DNA from: Halobacteriales archaeon QS_8_69_26 | Lineage (GTDB): Archaea > Halobacteriota > Halobacteria > Halobacteriales > SW-7-71-33 | Assembly (NCBI GenBank): GCA_003023195.1 | Contig: PXRX01000008.1 | Span: 250,671-306,160, forward strand | Length of the DNA stretch: 55,490 nucleotides | Reading direction: 5' to 3' | The notes under the pieces: model-generated | Told to the model about the DNA's origin: nothing | The model's input: the letters and a program-made list of their open reading frames with translations, nothing else | The model's database searches: none | Shown here: positions 8,324 through 15,562 of the stretch, one piece after another | How the letters are laid out: every line of letters starts with the position of its first letter | Numbering within the stretch: the stretch's first letter is position 1 | Position numbers and translations under genes: made by a program

Positions 8324-9430
8324 ATGGACTACAGGGTGACGGCGTTTACCGACACGTACCTCCCGACGGTGAACGGCGTGACCTACACGCTGAAGTGCTG
8401 GCGCGACCGCTGGAACGGCAACGGCGGGTGCATGGACGTCGTCTTCCCCCGGGCCAACGGCTACGACCCCGGCCGGGGGGAACACCCCGTCAGGAGCCTC
8501 CCGTTTCCCTTCTACGACGGGTTCCGACTCGGGGTTCCGAGCGTGCCGAAGGGGGCCAGGGACGCGGACCTGGTCCACGCCCACACCCCCTTCGCGCTGG
8601 GACTCTCCGGATTGCGCCTTGCGCGCAAGCGGGACGTCCCACTGGTGTCCTCCTACCACACGCCCGCCGGGGAGTACGCCGGCTACCTCGGGCCGACGCC
8701 GTGGGCCGAGGACAAGATCCGCGGGGCGGCCGAGACCTACGAACGGCTCTTCTTCGACCGCTCGGACGTACTGATCGTCCCCTCGAAGGCCGCCATGCGC
8801 CACGTCAAGAGCCAGGTCGGGGTCGCCGCGGACGTCCGGGTGGTCTCGAACGGCGTCGACACCGACCGGTTCCGCCCGGTCGACCACGGCGAGTTCCTGG
8901 TCCGTCACGACCTCCCGACCGACCGGCCCATCGTCGGCTACACCGGCCGGCAGGGGTACGAGAAGCGCGTCCGTGACCTGGTCGACGCCGCCGAGGGCCT
9001 GGACGCCACCGTCGTCCTGGGCGGCGACGGTCCCGCCCGCGAGGACCTCGAAGCGCGGGCCGCCGACGTCGACGGCGACGTGCGCTTCCTGGGCTTCCTC
9101 GACCGGGAGGAACTCCCGGCCTTCTACTCCGCGATGGACGTCTTCGCGTTCCCCAGCCCCGTCGAGACCCAGGGGCTGGTCGCCATGGAGGCCAACGCCT
9201 GTGGCACGCCGGTCGTCGGCGCCGACGCCGGGGCGCTGGCCGACACCGTCGAGGAGGGGGTCACCGGCTACCGGTTCCCGGAGGGGGACGTCGAGACCGT
9301 CCGGGAGCGGATCCGCCGCGCGCTCGACGAACGGGACCGGCTCTCGGAGCACTGCCTGGACCGCCGAGAGGCGCACAGTGTCGAGCGCTCGCTCGAACGC
9401 CTCCGGGGGATCTACCGGGAACTGATCTGA
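8324..9430 (+). CDS. GT4-family glycosyltransferase (alpha-mannosyl/glucosyl lipid type)
   Basis: A 368-residue GT-B glycosyltransferase. It has the N-terminal signature of lipid glycosyltransferases (FTDTYLPTVNGVTYTLKCWR, close to TYLPxxNGVxxS), VHAHTPFALG, SSYHTPAGEYAGYL, VVSNGVDTDRF, and the donor-site motif PVETQGLVAMEANACGTPVVG with the conserved E-x7-E. Relatives act on diacylglycerol or phosphatidylinositol, so a role in archaeal glycolipid synthesis is plausible but inferred. The start is supported by a TATA box 27 bases upstream. Confidence 0.88.
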   Translation: MDYRVTAFTDTYLPTVNGVTYTLKCWRDRWNGNGGCMDVVFPRANGYDPGRGEHPVRSLPFPFYDGFRLGVPSVPKGARDADLVHAHTPFALGLSGLRLARKRDVPLVSSYHTPAGEYAGYLGPTPWAEDKIRGAAETYERLFFDRSDVLIVPSKAAMRHVKSQVGVAADVRVVSNGVDTDRFRPVDHGEFLVRHDLPTDRPIVGYTGRQGYEKRVRDLVDAAEGLDATVVLGGDGPAREDLEARAADVDGDVRFLGFLDREELPAFYSAMDVFAFPSPVETQGLVAMEANACGTPVVGADAGALADTVEEGVTGYRFPEGDVETVRERIRRALDERDRLSEHCLDRREAHSVERSLERLRGIYRELI

Positions 9431-9511
9431 GAGCCGTCGGGCGACCGGCCGGTCGCGTCGGCAGTCGGATCACGGCACGGATCGCGGAACACTTGGACGG
9501 CCGGCTCACGG

Positions 9512-9631
9512 CACGGATCCCGGTCCGGAGACGTGGGAGTGGTCGGAGCGCAGCACGGATCGCGGTCCGGAGACGTGGGAGTGGTCGGAGCGCAGCACGG
9601 ATCCCGGTCCGGAGACGCGGGGGTGGTCGAG
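9512..9631. repeat. 42-base tandem repeat, about 2.8 copies
   Basis: Copies start at 9512, 9554 and 9596, exactly 42 bases apart. Each begins CACGGATCSCGGTCCGGAGA and continues with GTGGGAGTGGTCGGAGCGCAG; the last copy is diverged and incomplete. An extra partial CACGGATCGCGG lies upstream near 9474. The array fills the gap between a glycosyltransferase gene and the convergent Gly-rich protein gene. No unit-spacer structure is present, so it is not CRISPR. Confidence 0.85.
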
Positions 9632-9660
9632 GGAAGAGAGCCGGAGAGGAGAGTCGGGGA

Positions 9661-10053
9661 TCAGTCGTCGTCTTCGAGCGCGTCGGCGATCCGCTGGAGC
9701 TGTCGGGTGGTGTCGCGGACCTCGTCGCGGAGCTGGCGGACCTCGCGGACGAGTTCCTCGTTGCCGACGCCCTCGCCACCGCCGCCGGGGCCGCCCGGGC
9801 CGGCGCCGGGACCGCCGCCCATCATGCCGCCCATCATCTGTGCGAAGGGGTTCCCGCCGCCGCCCATGCCGCCGGGACCGCCGCCGCCCATGCCGCCCAT
9901 CGGCGGGCGCTCCTCGCCCTCGCCTTCCTCGGCCTCCTGGGCTCGCTGCTCGCGGATCTCCTGGACCCGCTCGCGGAAGGACTTCTCCCCGCCGTCCCCG
10001 TCGCCCTCTGCCTCGCTGTCGCCGTTATCGTCCGCTGGCTGGTCGTCGGACAT
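9661..10053 (-). CDS. Gly/Met-rich protein with charged coiled-coil ends
   Basis: A 130-residue protein of unknown function. Residues 1-50 are acidic and helical (SFRERVQEIREQRAQEAEE). Residues about 51-95 form a low-complexity segment of Gly, Met and Pro (GGMGGGGPGGMGG, AQMMGGMMGGG). Residues about 96-130 are a predicted coiled coil (EELVREVRQLRDEVRDTTRQL). The Met-rich middle recalls GGM-type flexible tails of chaperones and substrate-binding linkers, but that is only analogy. The ATG at 10053 is the first start after an upstream stretch of non-coding repeats. Confidence 0.75.
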   Translation of the reverse strand: MSDDQPADDNGDSEAEGDGDGGEKSFRERVQEIREQRAQEAEEGEGEERPPMGGMGGGGPGGMGGGGNPFAQMMGGMMGGGPGAGPGGPGGGGEGVGNEELVREVRQLRDEVRDTTRQLQRIADALEDDD

Positions 10054-10201
10054 ACGCCCGCTTTCCGTCCGCGGCCCGAAAAGGGTTTTCTCTCGGGGGG
10101 CGGGTCGACCAGTGATCCCGCCCGAAGCCACACGCCTCCCCAGCCGACTCCCTCTCTCGCTCCCTGCGGTCGCTCGTTCGGTCGTCCCTCGCGCGGGAAT
10201 C

Positions 10202-10236
10202 GTCGCAGTCGCCGCGCGTTGCGTGGCGACTGCGAC
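10202..10236. repeat. perfect 12-base inverted repeat (hairpin)
   Basis: GTCGCAGTCGCC at 10202-10213 pairs perfectly with GGCGACTGCGAC at 10225-10236 around an 11-base loop. It lies immediately left of the 26-base tandem array. It could form a stable hairpin in RNA or bind a dimeric protein; nothing in the sequence decides which. Confidence 0.7.
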
Positions 10237-10250
10237 CGCGCACGCCGTGT

Positions 10251-10390
10251 GTCCGGTCCCGCCAAACTCGACACCGTCCGGTCCCGCCAAACTCGACACC
10301 CGTCCGGCCCCGCCAAACTCGACACCCGTCCAGCCCCGCCAAACTCGACACCCGTCCGGCCCCGCCAAACTCGACACCCGTCCGACCCCG
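10251..10390. repeat. 26-base tandem repeat, five copies plus a partial
   Basis: Copies begin at 10251 (25 bases), 10276, 10302, 10328 and 10354, with a truncated sixth at 10380. The unit is GTCCGGCCCCGCCAAACTCG followed by ACACCC, and copies differ at one or two positions. The array ends about a dozen bases before the paired TTTAC motif at 10403. It has no spacers, so it is not a CRISPR array, and the frames through it are not natural proteins. Confidence 0.9.
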
Positions 10391-10402
10391 TCGGAACGGG
10401 CT

Positions 10403-10426
10403 ATTTACAGTATATTTACCGTAAAC
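10403..10426 (+). promoter_or_regulatory. paired TTTACNGTAAA motif, copy 1
   Basis: Two pseudo-palindromic boxes, TTTACAGTATA and TTTACCGTAAA, with their TTAC cores at 10405 and 10416, exactly 11 bases apart. It lies 64 bases upstream of the 37-codon membrane gene at 10490. The same geometry recurs near 25044, 39450 and 49555. Two sites on the same helix face suggest cooperative binding of a dimeric regulator; the binding protein is unknown. Confidence 0.6.
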
Positions 10427-10489
10427 CGTCGTGCCGGAGTTCAGGTCCGATGAACAACGACTAAACCCCGTCCGCGAGAACGGGCGGGC

Positions 10490-10603
10490 ATGATCGTGCT
10501 CCAGGAGACCGAAACGGCGCTGCCCTACGAGGTCGTCGGCTGGGTCGTGCTGGTCGCGGGACTGCTGGTGACCGTCGCGTGGGTCTGGTACCTGTTCCGG
10601 TAA
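10490..10603 (+). CDS. 37-residue single-pass membrane protein
   Basis: A small gene encoding MIVLQETETALPYEVVG followed by a hydrophobic helix (WVVLVAGLLVTVAWVWYLF) and a terminal Arg. The protein would sit in the membrane as one helix with a very short cytoplasmic tail. Support comes from the near-perfect membrane span, from a TATA-like CTAAACC about 27 bases before the ATG, and from its place between non-coding repeats and the convergent cinA-like gene. Function unknown. Confidence 0.65.
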   Translation: MIVLQETETALPYEVVGWVVLVAGLLVTVAWVWYLFR

Positions 10604-10643
10604 CTGCGGCGACTGGGCCCCGGGCGGCGGCCCCGCGAATAGG

Positions 10644-11387
10644 TCAGTCGAGGTCGGCGGCGTCGGGGTCGTCCGCCCCGGTCGCCTCGGGGTGATCCGC
10701 ATCGGGTGCCTCCACCCGGTCGGCCAGCCACGTCGCGGCCCGGTCGACCTCGTCGGGGTCCTCCCCGACGATCCGGACCCGGACGAACTCGCCGGGGTAG
10801 GAGCCGACGGAGACGTCGAACCGCTCCTGGAGGCCGCCCAACCTGTCCAGGAGGGCGCTCTCGGGTTCGTCGGCGACCACCTCCCGGCGGTGGCGTTCGA
10901 CGCCGGCGAACTCCCCGGCCACGTCCTCGAACATCGCCTTCATCTCGTCGGGGACCCCCGGGAGGACGTAGACCGATCCGACGACCGCCCCGGGCGCGAC
11001 CCCCACCTCGTTGTGCAGGGCGCGGGCGCCGGCCGGCAGGTCGGCGGTGCCCTCGGCGAGGTCCTCGCGGGCGTACCCGCCCTCCTCGACCAGCCACGAG
11101 AGCGCCTCCGGGTGTTCGACCACCTCCCGCCCGAAGGCGGCGGCGACCCCCTCCATCGTCAGGTCGTCGTGGGTCGGCCCCAGGCCGCCCGTGACGACGA
11201 CGGCGTCGTACTCGGCGCGGTACTCGTTGACCACGCGGGCGACGTCGCCGACGCGGTCGGGCACGACGGTCACCCGCTCGACGGTCACCCCCCGCTCGTC
11301 GAGTCGCCGGCAGATCCAGGTGGCGTTCGTGTTCTCGGTGTCCCCCGACAGGAGTTCGTCGCCGACGGTCACCACCGCGGCGTCCAT
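10644..11387 (-). CDS. CinA/MoeA-type molybdopterin-binding domain protein
   Basis: A 247-residue protein of the COG1058 family (the N-terminal nucleotide/molybdopterin-binding domain of CinA). It shows TVGDELLSGDTENTN near the N-terminus and the signature VVTGGLGPTHDDLT near residue 70, then LPGVPDEMKAMFED. Bacterial CinA relatives hydrolyse ADP-ribose or deamidate NMN; archaeal single-domain versions are poorly defined. The C-terminal residues are a low-complexity Asp/Ala tail. It follows the DedA gene by 41 bases on the same strand, so they may form an operon. Confidence 0.85.
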   Translation of the reverse strand: MDAAVVTVGDELLSGDTENTNATWICRRLDERGVTVERVTVVPDRVGDVARVVNEYRAEYDAVVVTGGLGPTHDDLTMEGVAAAFGREVVEHPEALSWLVEEGGYAREDLAEGTADLPAGARALHNEVGVAPGAVVGSVYVLPGVPDEMKAMFEDVAGEFAGVERHRREVVADEPESALLDRLGGLQERFDVSVGSYPGEFVRVRIVGEDPDEVDRAATWLADRVEAPDADHPEATGADDPDAADLD

Positions 11388-11428
11388 ACCCCGGGTTGCG
11401 GTCGGGGCGTCAAAAGCCCGGCGGGAGA

Positions 11429-12073
11429 TCAGGACGCCTCGTCCGCGGTCCCCCGGCCCCACCGGAACCACGCGGCGCCGGCCAGGAGTGCGAGGCCGAC
11501 GACCCCGGTCGCCAGGGGTCGGGTCGTCACCGCCCGGTCGGCCAGCGCCAGGGCGACGTCTACGGGTGCCCGGTCGTCGCTCCCCCCGTACACGAGCCAG
11601 ACCAGCACGGCGTTGTAGCAGAACCACCCGCCTGCGGAGTAGACGGTGAACCGGCGGCGGTCCATCCTGGCGAATCCGGCGGGGATCGAAACCGGGGTCC
11701 GGAGGACCGGGACCAGCCGCCCCCAGAACACCAGCCACTCGCCGTGCCTGCGGAACCAGTCCTTGCTGCGCTCCACCTCGGACTCGGGGACGTAGACGTA
11801 GTCACCGTAGCGCCGGAGGACGGCGTCGCCGTTGACCCCGAACAGCAGGTAGCACAGGTGGCTGCCGAAGACCCCACCGACGGTGCCCAGCAGGACGAAC
11901 AGTGCGAACTCGGCGGGCGTTTGAACCAGTTGAGCCGCGGCGACGGGGATGATCACTTCCGAGGGAGCGAAGTGGAGGATGAACGCCGTCTCCAGGACGA
12001 TGAACACGAAGAAGGCGGCGTAGCCGTACGCCTCGACGACCCCGAGGACGGCGTCGGTCAGCCACTCGAACAC
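11429..12073 (-). CDS. DedA/SNARE-associated family membrane protein
   Basis: A 214-residue integral membrane protein of the DedA (VTT domain) family, linked in other organisms to lipid carrier or phospholipid flipping. The N-terminal re-entrant region reads FIVLETAFILHFAPSEVIIP (the family's E and P positions), followed by GTVGGVFGSHLCYLLFG and FWGRLVPVLRTPVSIPAGFARM, which contains the conserved R and G positions. The last helix is followed by a short basic-acidic tail. The start at 12073 is the first ATG and fits the usual length. Confidence 0.87.
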   Translation of the reverse strand: MFEWLTDAVLGVVEAYGYAAFFVFIVLETAFILHFAPSEVIIPVAAAQLVQTPAEFALFVLLGTVGGVFGSHLCYLLFGVNGDAVLRRYGDYVYVPESEVERSKDWFRRHGEWLVFWGRLVPVLRTPVSIPAGFARMDRRRFTVYSAGGWFCYNAVLVWLVYGGSDDRAPVDVALALADRAVTTRPLATGVVGLALLAGAAWFRWGRGTADEAS

Positions 12074-12153
12074 GGTCGATCCGACGTGTGGGCCGGCCGA
12101 CTATAGCTCTTTCATTTCGGGTGAGTTCATCCGGATCGGTCCGGCCGGGCGGG

Positions 12154-12942
12154 TCACTTCATCCCCGGCGGCGGGTCCCGGTCGAACTCGTCGTCCTCGT
12201 CGGACTCGACGTCGAGACCGATCTCCTCCCGTCGGCGCTTGAGCGTCCGGATCTTCCGCAGGTAGTAGGCCACGCCCGCGCCCGCGACCACCACGAGCAC
12301 GGCAACGCCCCCGCGGAAGATGAGGAGGTCGCGCAGCAGGTAGTAGCGGACGTAGATGGGGCTGTTCACCTCCTCCCAGGTGACGTGGAGGCGGTTCTGG
12401 TCGTCGACGCTGGTGGAGTAGCCGTTCGGACTGACGCGGCCGAACAGGAAGCTCCCCACCCGACGGCCCGGCGGGAGAACGAGCTCGTAGGAGCCGTCGA
12501 CCGGCGTCCGGAACCCGAACTGCTTGATGTCGGAGGGGCCGGTGAACGCGAGTTTCCCCTCGGCGCGGGGGGCCTCGACGACCCGCCGGCTCCCCTCCAG
12601 GCGGACGTCGACCGTCGGGTGCGAGCCGTTGACCTCGGTGCCGTTGGGGTAGCGGTACCGGACCGAGCGGACCCACTCCGGGCGGTCCGTCGAGAGGCCG
12701 CGCTCGTAGAGGACGAACTTCGTGGTGTTCGCCTCCGAGAGGTCGAACACCGCCTGGTACCTGTCGCCCCCGTCGACGACGTATATCTTCGCCGTGCCGT
12801 TGGTTTCCCAGTCGTAGGGCTGGGGCGGTTCCTTGTCCAGGGAGTCGTCCGGGACCTCCGAGGCGAACAGGCCGCCACAGCCGGCACTGGCGGCGAGCAG
12901 GCACACCAGGGCGGCCGCGGCGAGGGTTCGGCGTCCGGGCAT
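12154..12942 (-). CDS. DUF5803-type membrane-anchored lipoprotein
   Basis: A 262-residue exported protein. A signal peptide ends in a lipobox (LLAASAGCGG), so the mature protein is probably lipid-anchored at Cys22. An extracytoplasmic beta-rich domain follows (KIYVVDGGDRYQAVFDLS, SIKQF-like GPSDIKQFGFRTPVDG), then one transmembrane helix near residues 205-230 (GGVAVLVVVAGAGVAYYL) and a basic-acidic cytoplasmic tail. I assign DUF5803 from its layout and position next to DUF2110 and tfe, a grouping common in haloarchaea. Function unknown. Confidence 0.7.
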   Translation of the reverse strand: MPGRRTLAAAALVCLLAASAGCGGLFASEVPDDSLDKEPPQPYDWETNGTAKIYVVDGGDRYQAVFDLSEANTTKFVLYERGLSTDRPEWVRSVRYRYPNGTEVNGSHPTVDVRLEGSRRVVEAPRAEGKLAFTGPSDIKQFGFRTPVDGSYELVLPPGRRVGSFLFGRVSPNGYSTSVDDQNRLHVTWEEVNSPIYVRYYLLRDLLIFRGGVAVLVVVAGAGVAYYLRKIRTLKRRREEIGLDVESDEDDEFDRDPPPGMK

Positions 12943-12973
12943 CGGTTTCGTGTCGGTGTGGGCTGAACCGTGG

Positions 12974-13687
12974 TCAGTCCGGGATCACGCAGCGCATCTC
13001 CGCGGGGAGGTGCTCCCCGATGCTCGCCAGCAGCCCCGGCGGGTCGGTGCCGGCCTTGCAGACGACGGACTGTTCGAGCAGGCCGAGTCGCTCGACGGTG
13101 ACGATGTCCTGGGCGTGGCCGGCACGGTTGACCGTCGCGCGGACCTCGCTCCTGGTGGCGCTGTTGACGTTGACGCGGCCGTCGCCGCGGCGCCACCCGT
13201 ACAGGCGGTCACGCTCGTCGTCGGCCAGGCGGCCGGATCGCGGTGCGTCCTCGCCGCCCTCGTCGGCCCCGCTCGCGTCCTCGTCGACGACGACCCGGAG
13301 CGGGAGGTGCTGGACGAGGCCGAACCGCTCGCGGACCTGGGCGGGCGAGCCCGGTCCCAGGCCCAACTGGTCGGCCGGCACCCGGACCTCGACGCCGGCG
13401 TCCAGTACGACCCCGTCGTCGTCCCACGACTCCAGGGTGCCGACGGCGACCGATCCCGGCTCCGGGCCGTGGGGTTCGATCGCGCCGAACTCCTCGGCCA
13501 GGAGGTTCCGCGCGGCCGCGGCGTCGGGCCCCTCGACGGTCACCGAGGGGAACCCGTCGTGGCGCAGGCCGAGGTCCCACTCGACGTCGAGGGCGCCGAC
13601 GCGGTCGGCGACCAGCGACCCGAGGCCGTCCAGCGCCCGGTCGCGGGCCTCGCCCTCGACGTACACCTTCGTGGCGAGCACTACCAT
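12974..13687 (-). CDS. DUF2110 family protein
   Basis: A 237-residue archaeal protein of the DUF2110 family. It has an N-terminal domain (VLATKVYVEGEARDRALDGL, then HDGFPSVTVEGPD), a central S1/OB-like beta region (VAVGTLESWDDDGVVLDAG), and a C-terminal segment with the conserved GRVNVNSATRSEVRATVNRAGH and two cysteines (VVCKAGTDPPG, MRCVIPD). It commonly sits beside the gene for transcription factor E, as here (tfe lies 279 bases upstream), so a link to transcription or RNA handling is often guessed but not shown. The ATG at 13687 is chosen because the ORF upstream of it is Pro/Ser-rich junk. Confidence 0.8.
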   Translation of the reverse strand: MVVLATKVYVEGEARDRALDGLGSLVADRVGALDVEWDLGLRHDGFPSVTVEGPDAAAARNLLAEEFGAIEPHGPEPGSVAVGTLESWDDDGVVLDAGVEVRVPADQLGLGPGSPAQVRERFGLVQHLPLRVVVDEDASGADEGGEDAPRSGRLADDERDRLYGWRRGDGRVNVNSATRSEVRATVNRAGHAQDIVTVERLGLLEQSVVCKAGTDPPGLLASIGEHLPAEMRCVIPD

Positions 13688-13966
13688 TCGTCCCGACTGG
13701 GGCCCGGACGTTGATGGGGCTGTCGGATCCGGACCGGTATCCCCTGGGCCGGCCACCGACGTCCCGGGACCGGTGTTCCGTTCGGCCGTCGACGGGGCGA
13801 GTCCGACCCGATACCCGTCCCGGATCAGTTCCCGGCCCAGGCGGCGATTATCGCCCCGAGTTCGTCGCTGGTGTACTCGCCCTGGATCCCGCCTGGCGTC
13901 GCCACTGGTGGATCGGTCGGCGGAGAGAAGTGGCCGCGGGGCGGCGTTCGAGCGATCCCCGGCCCG

Positions 13967-14509
13967 TCAGGCCTCGGCCTCGGCCTCGTGGTCGACGTCG
14001 AGTTCGTCCCGGAGTTCGGCGATGCGCTCCTCCATCGCCTCGATGAGCGGCGCGTTGTCGTGGGGCTGGAGCGGTTCGTCGGTCTGGGGGCACCGGAAGT
14101 TGTAGTCCATGGCCTCGCCGAACTCGAAGCGCAGGCCCGCGGCCTCCGAGAGGTAGAACTCGTGGTTGCGCTCGTACTCCACCCGGTCCTCCAGGGCCTC
14201 CAGGAGCCGGTGCATCTCCTCCGCCAGGTTGCCCGGTATCTTCTCGTACTCGAAGGTCCAGAGGTACGTGAGCCACCCCGAGTCCTCGTCGCGGAGGCGC
14301 CGGTAGCTGGCCAGGTCGTTCTCGTAGAGGATGAACAGGGCCCGCCTGACGTCGTTGAGCTCCATGTCCAGTTCCTCTGCCAGCTCCTCGTCGGTTACCT
14401 CGCCGTCCGGGGGCGCCGCCGCGACGGGCATCCCCTTCGGGCCGACGAGTTCGTGGAGGTACTTCTGGATGACCGGATCCTCCAGCAGGTCCTCAAAAGC
14501 CATTGCCAT
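13967..14509 (-). CDS. tfe: transcription initiation factor TFE (alpha), degenerate zinc ribbon
   Basis: A 180-residue TFE, the archaeal homologue of TFIIE-alpha that helps TBP/TFB promoters open. The winged helix (residues about 4-85: VTDEELAEELDMELNDVRRALFILYENDLASYRR) is well conserved. The zinc ribbon is not: the usual CxxC pairs at 121/124 and 140/143 read S-E-A-A and C-P-Q-T, so only Cys140 of four ligands remains, although the surrounding RFEFGEAMDYNFRC is kept. A TATA box lies just upstream, and transcription would begin at or beside the ATG; the second ATG (14503) is an alternative. Confidence 0.95.
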   Translation of the reverse strand: MAMAFEDLLEDPVIQKYLHELVGPKGMPVAAAPPDGEVTDEELAEELDMELNDVRRALFILYENDLASYRRLRDEDSGWLTYLWTFEYEKIPGNLAEEMHRLLEALEDRVEYERNHEFYLSEAAGLRFEFGEAMDYNFRCPQTDEPLQPHDNAPLIEAMEERIAELRDELDVDHEAEAEA

Positions 14510-14526
14510 GAACCCGGGTCGTGAGC

Positions 14527-14538
14527 CGTTTAAAACCT
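14527..14538 (-). promoter_or_regulatory. TATA box of tfe
   Basis: On the minus strand GGTTTTAAACGG, centred about 24 bases before the ATG at 14509. This predicts a leaderless tfe message starting at the first or second ATG. Confidence 0.55.
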
Positions 14539-14584
14539 CCGGATGGGGAGCCGGGAGGGGGACCGGATCGCGAGAGGACGCCGG

Positions 14585-15562
14585 TTAGCGGTTCCGGGCG
14601 GCCGCCCGCCTGCCGGTCAGGTCGGCCGCGAGCACGAAGTCCGGTCCGTCGGAGAGTTCGACCCGGAGGCGGGCGGCGTCGGAGACTGGGCGGGGGTCCT
14701 CGGGGACCAGTACCCGGGTCCGGTCGGCCCCGACCTCGGCGGCGTCGCGTGCGATCCCGGAGAGGAGTGCCCGGGCGGCCGGGAGGTCGGCCCAGGCGGC
14801 GACGCCGTACTCGGCGTGGGTCGTCGGGCCGTCCTCGCCGTCGCGCTCGAAGGTCCGGGTGCGGTAGGCACAGCCCCGGGCTTCGCGGGGGCTCTCGACG
14901 GCCAGCACCCGGGTTTCGTCGGCCGCCCGGCGCAGGATCCCGGGCGCGAGTTCCGACAGCGCCCAGGACTCGTCGAGTGACAGCGCCAGGCCCCGCAGGC
15001 CCTCCCGGGCCGCGCTGTCGGCCCAGAACCGGTAGGCGACGTCGGGGTCGTCGGTGATTTCCAGGGCGTCGTCTTCGGCGAACGCCACGGAGAGCCCCTC
15101 CGGATCCGGTTCGGGGTGGACCCAGCGGAACTCCGTCGCGGGATCGTACCCCATCGCCCGTGCCTGGCCGAGACCGGCAACGTTCCAGGAGAACACCATC
15201 GCACGGATCACGGTCGCCCCTCGCTCGCGGGCCCAGTCGAACACGCCGCGGGTGACGGCGGCCGAGACGCCCCGGCCGCGGTGCTCCGGATCCACCCGGA
15301 GGCCCTGGGCCCAGGCCTCGGTGTCCGAGAGGAGGACGCCCTGGCCGACGCCGGCCACCTCGCCGTCGACCGTCGCGACGACCGTTCGCTGGTCGTCGCC
15401 GTCGGTCCGGACCCACTCGCCGAAGACGCCCGGGAGGTAGTCCCCGGCGTCCCGGTCGCTCCAGGTGTCCTCGGTGAACGCGACGACCGCGTCCTCGTCC
15501 GACGGCCGGGCCTGGCGGACTTCGATCCCACTGCCGGCCGCGTCGGGTGCGGCGTCGGACAT
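14585..15562 (-). CDS. two-domain GNAT acetyltransferase
   Basis: A 325-residue protein with an N-terminal GNAT domain (EVRQARPSDEDAVVAFTEDTWS) carrying the acetyl-CoA loop RVDPEHRGRGVSAAVTRG near residue 100. The C-terminal half looks like a second, degenerate GNAT domain (TTHAEYGVAAWADLPAARALL). The substrate is unknown. The start codon overlaps the gatD stop (TGATG on the minus strand), so translation is probably coupled to gatD and the two form an operon. Confidence 0.85.
   Translation of the reverse strand: MSDAAPDAAGSGIEVRQARPSDEDAVVAFTEDTWSDRDAGDYLPGVFGEWVRTDGDDQRTVVATVDGEVAGVGQGVLLSDTEAWAQGLRVDPEHRGRGVSAAVTRGVFDWARERGATVIRAMVFSWNVAGLGQARAMGYDPATEFRWVHPEPDPEGLSVAFAEDDALEITDDPDVAYRFWADSAAREGLRGLALSLDESWALSELAPGILRRAADETRVLAVESPREARGCAYRTRTFERDGEDGPTTHAEYGVAAWADLPAARALLSGIARDAAEVGADRTRVLVPEDPRPVSDAARLRVELSDGPDFVLAADLTGRRAAARNR

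Noticed and set aside
9512..9631. Possible CRISPR array (42-base units)
   Set aside because: Contiguous tandem units without unique spacers.
10251..10390. Possible CRISPR array
   Set aside because: The 26-base units are directly adjacent with no spacers, the unit is GC-rich and no cas gene is near.
9493..10464. Open frame of 323 codons through the tandem repeats
   Set aside because: It reads through two tandem arrays and antisense to the Gly-rich protein gene; the product is repetitive and Arg/Pro-rich.
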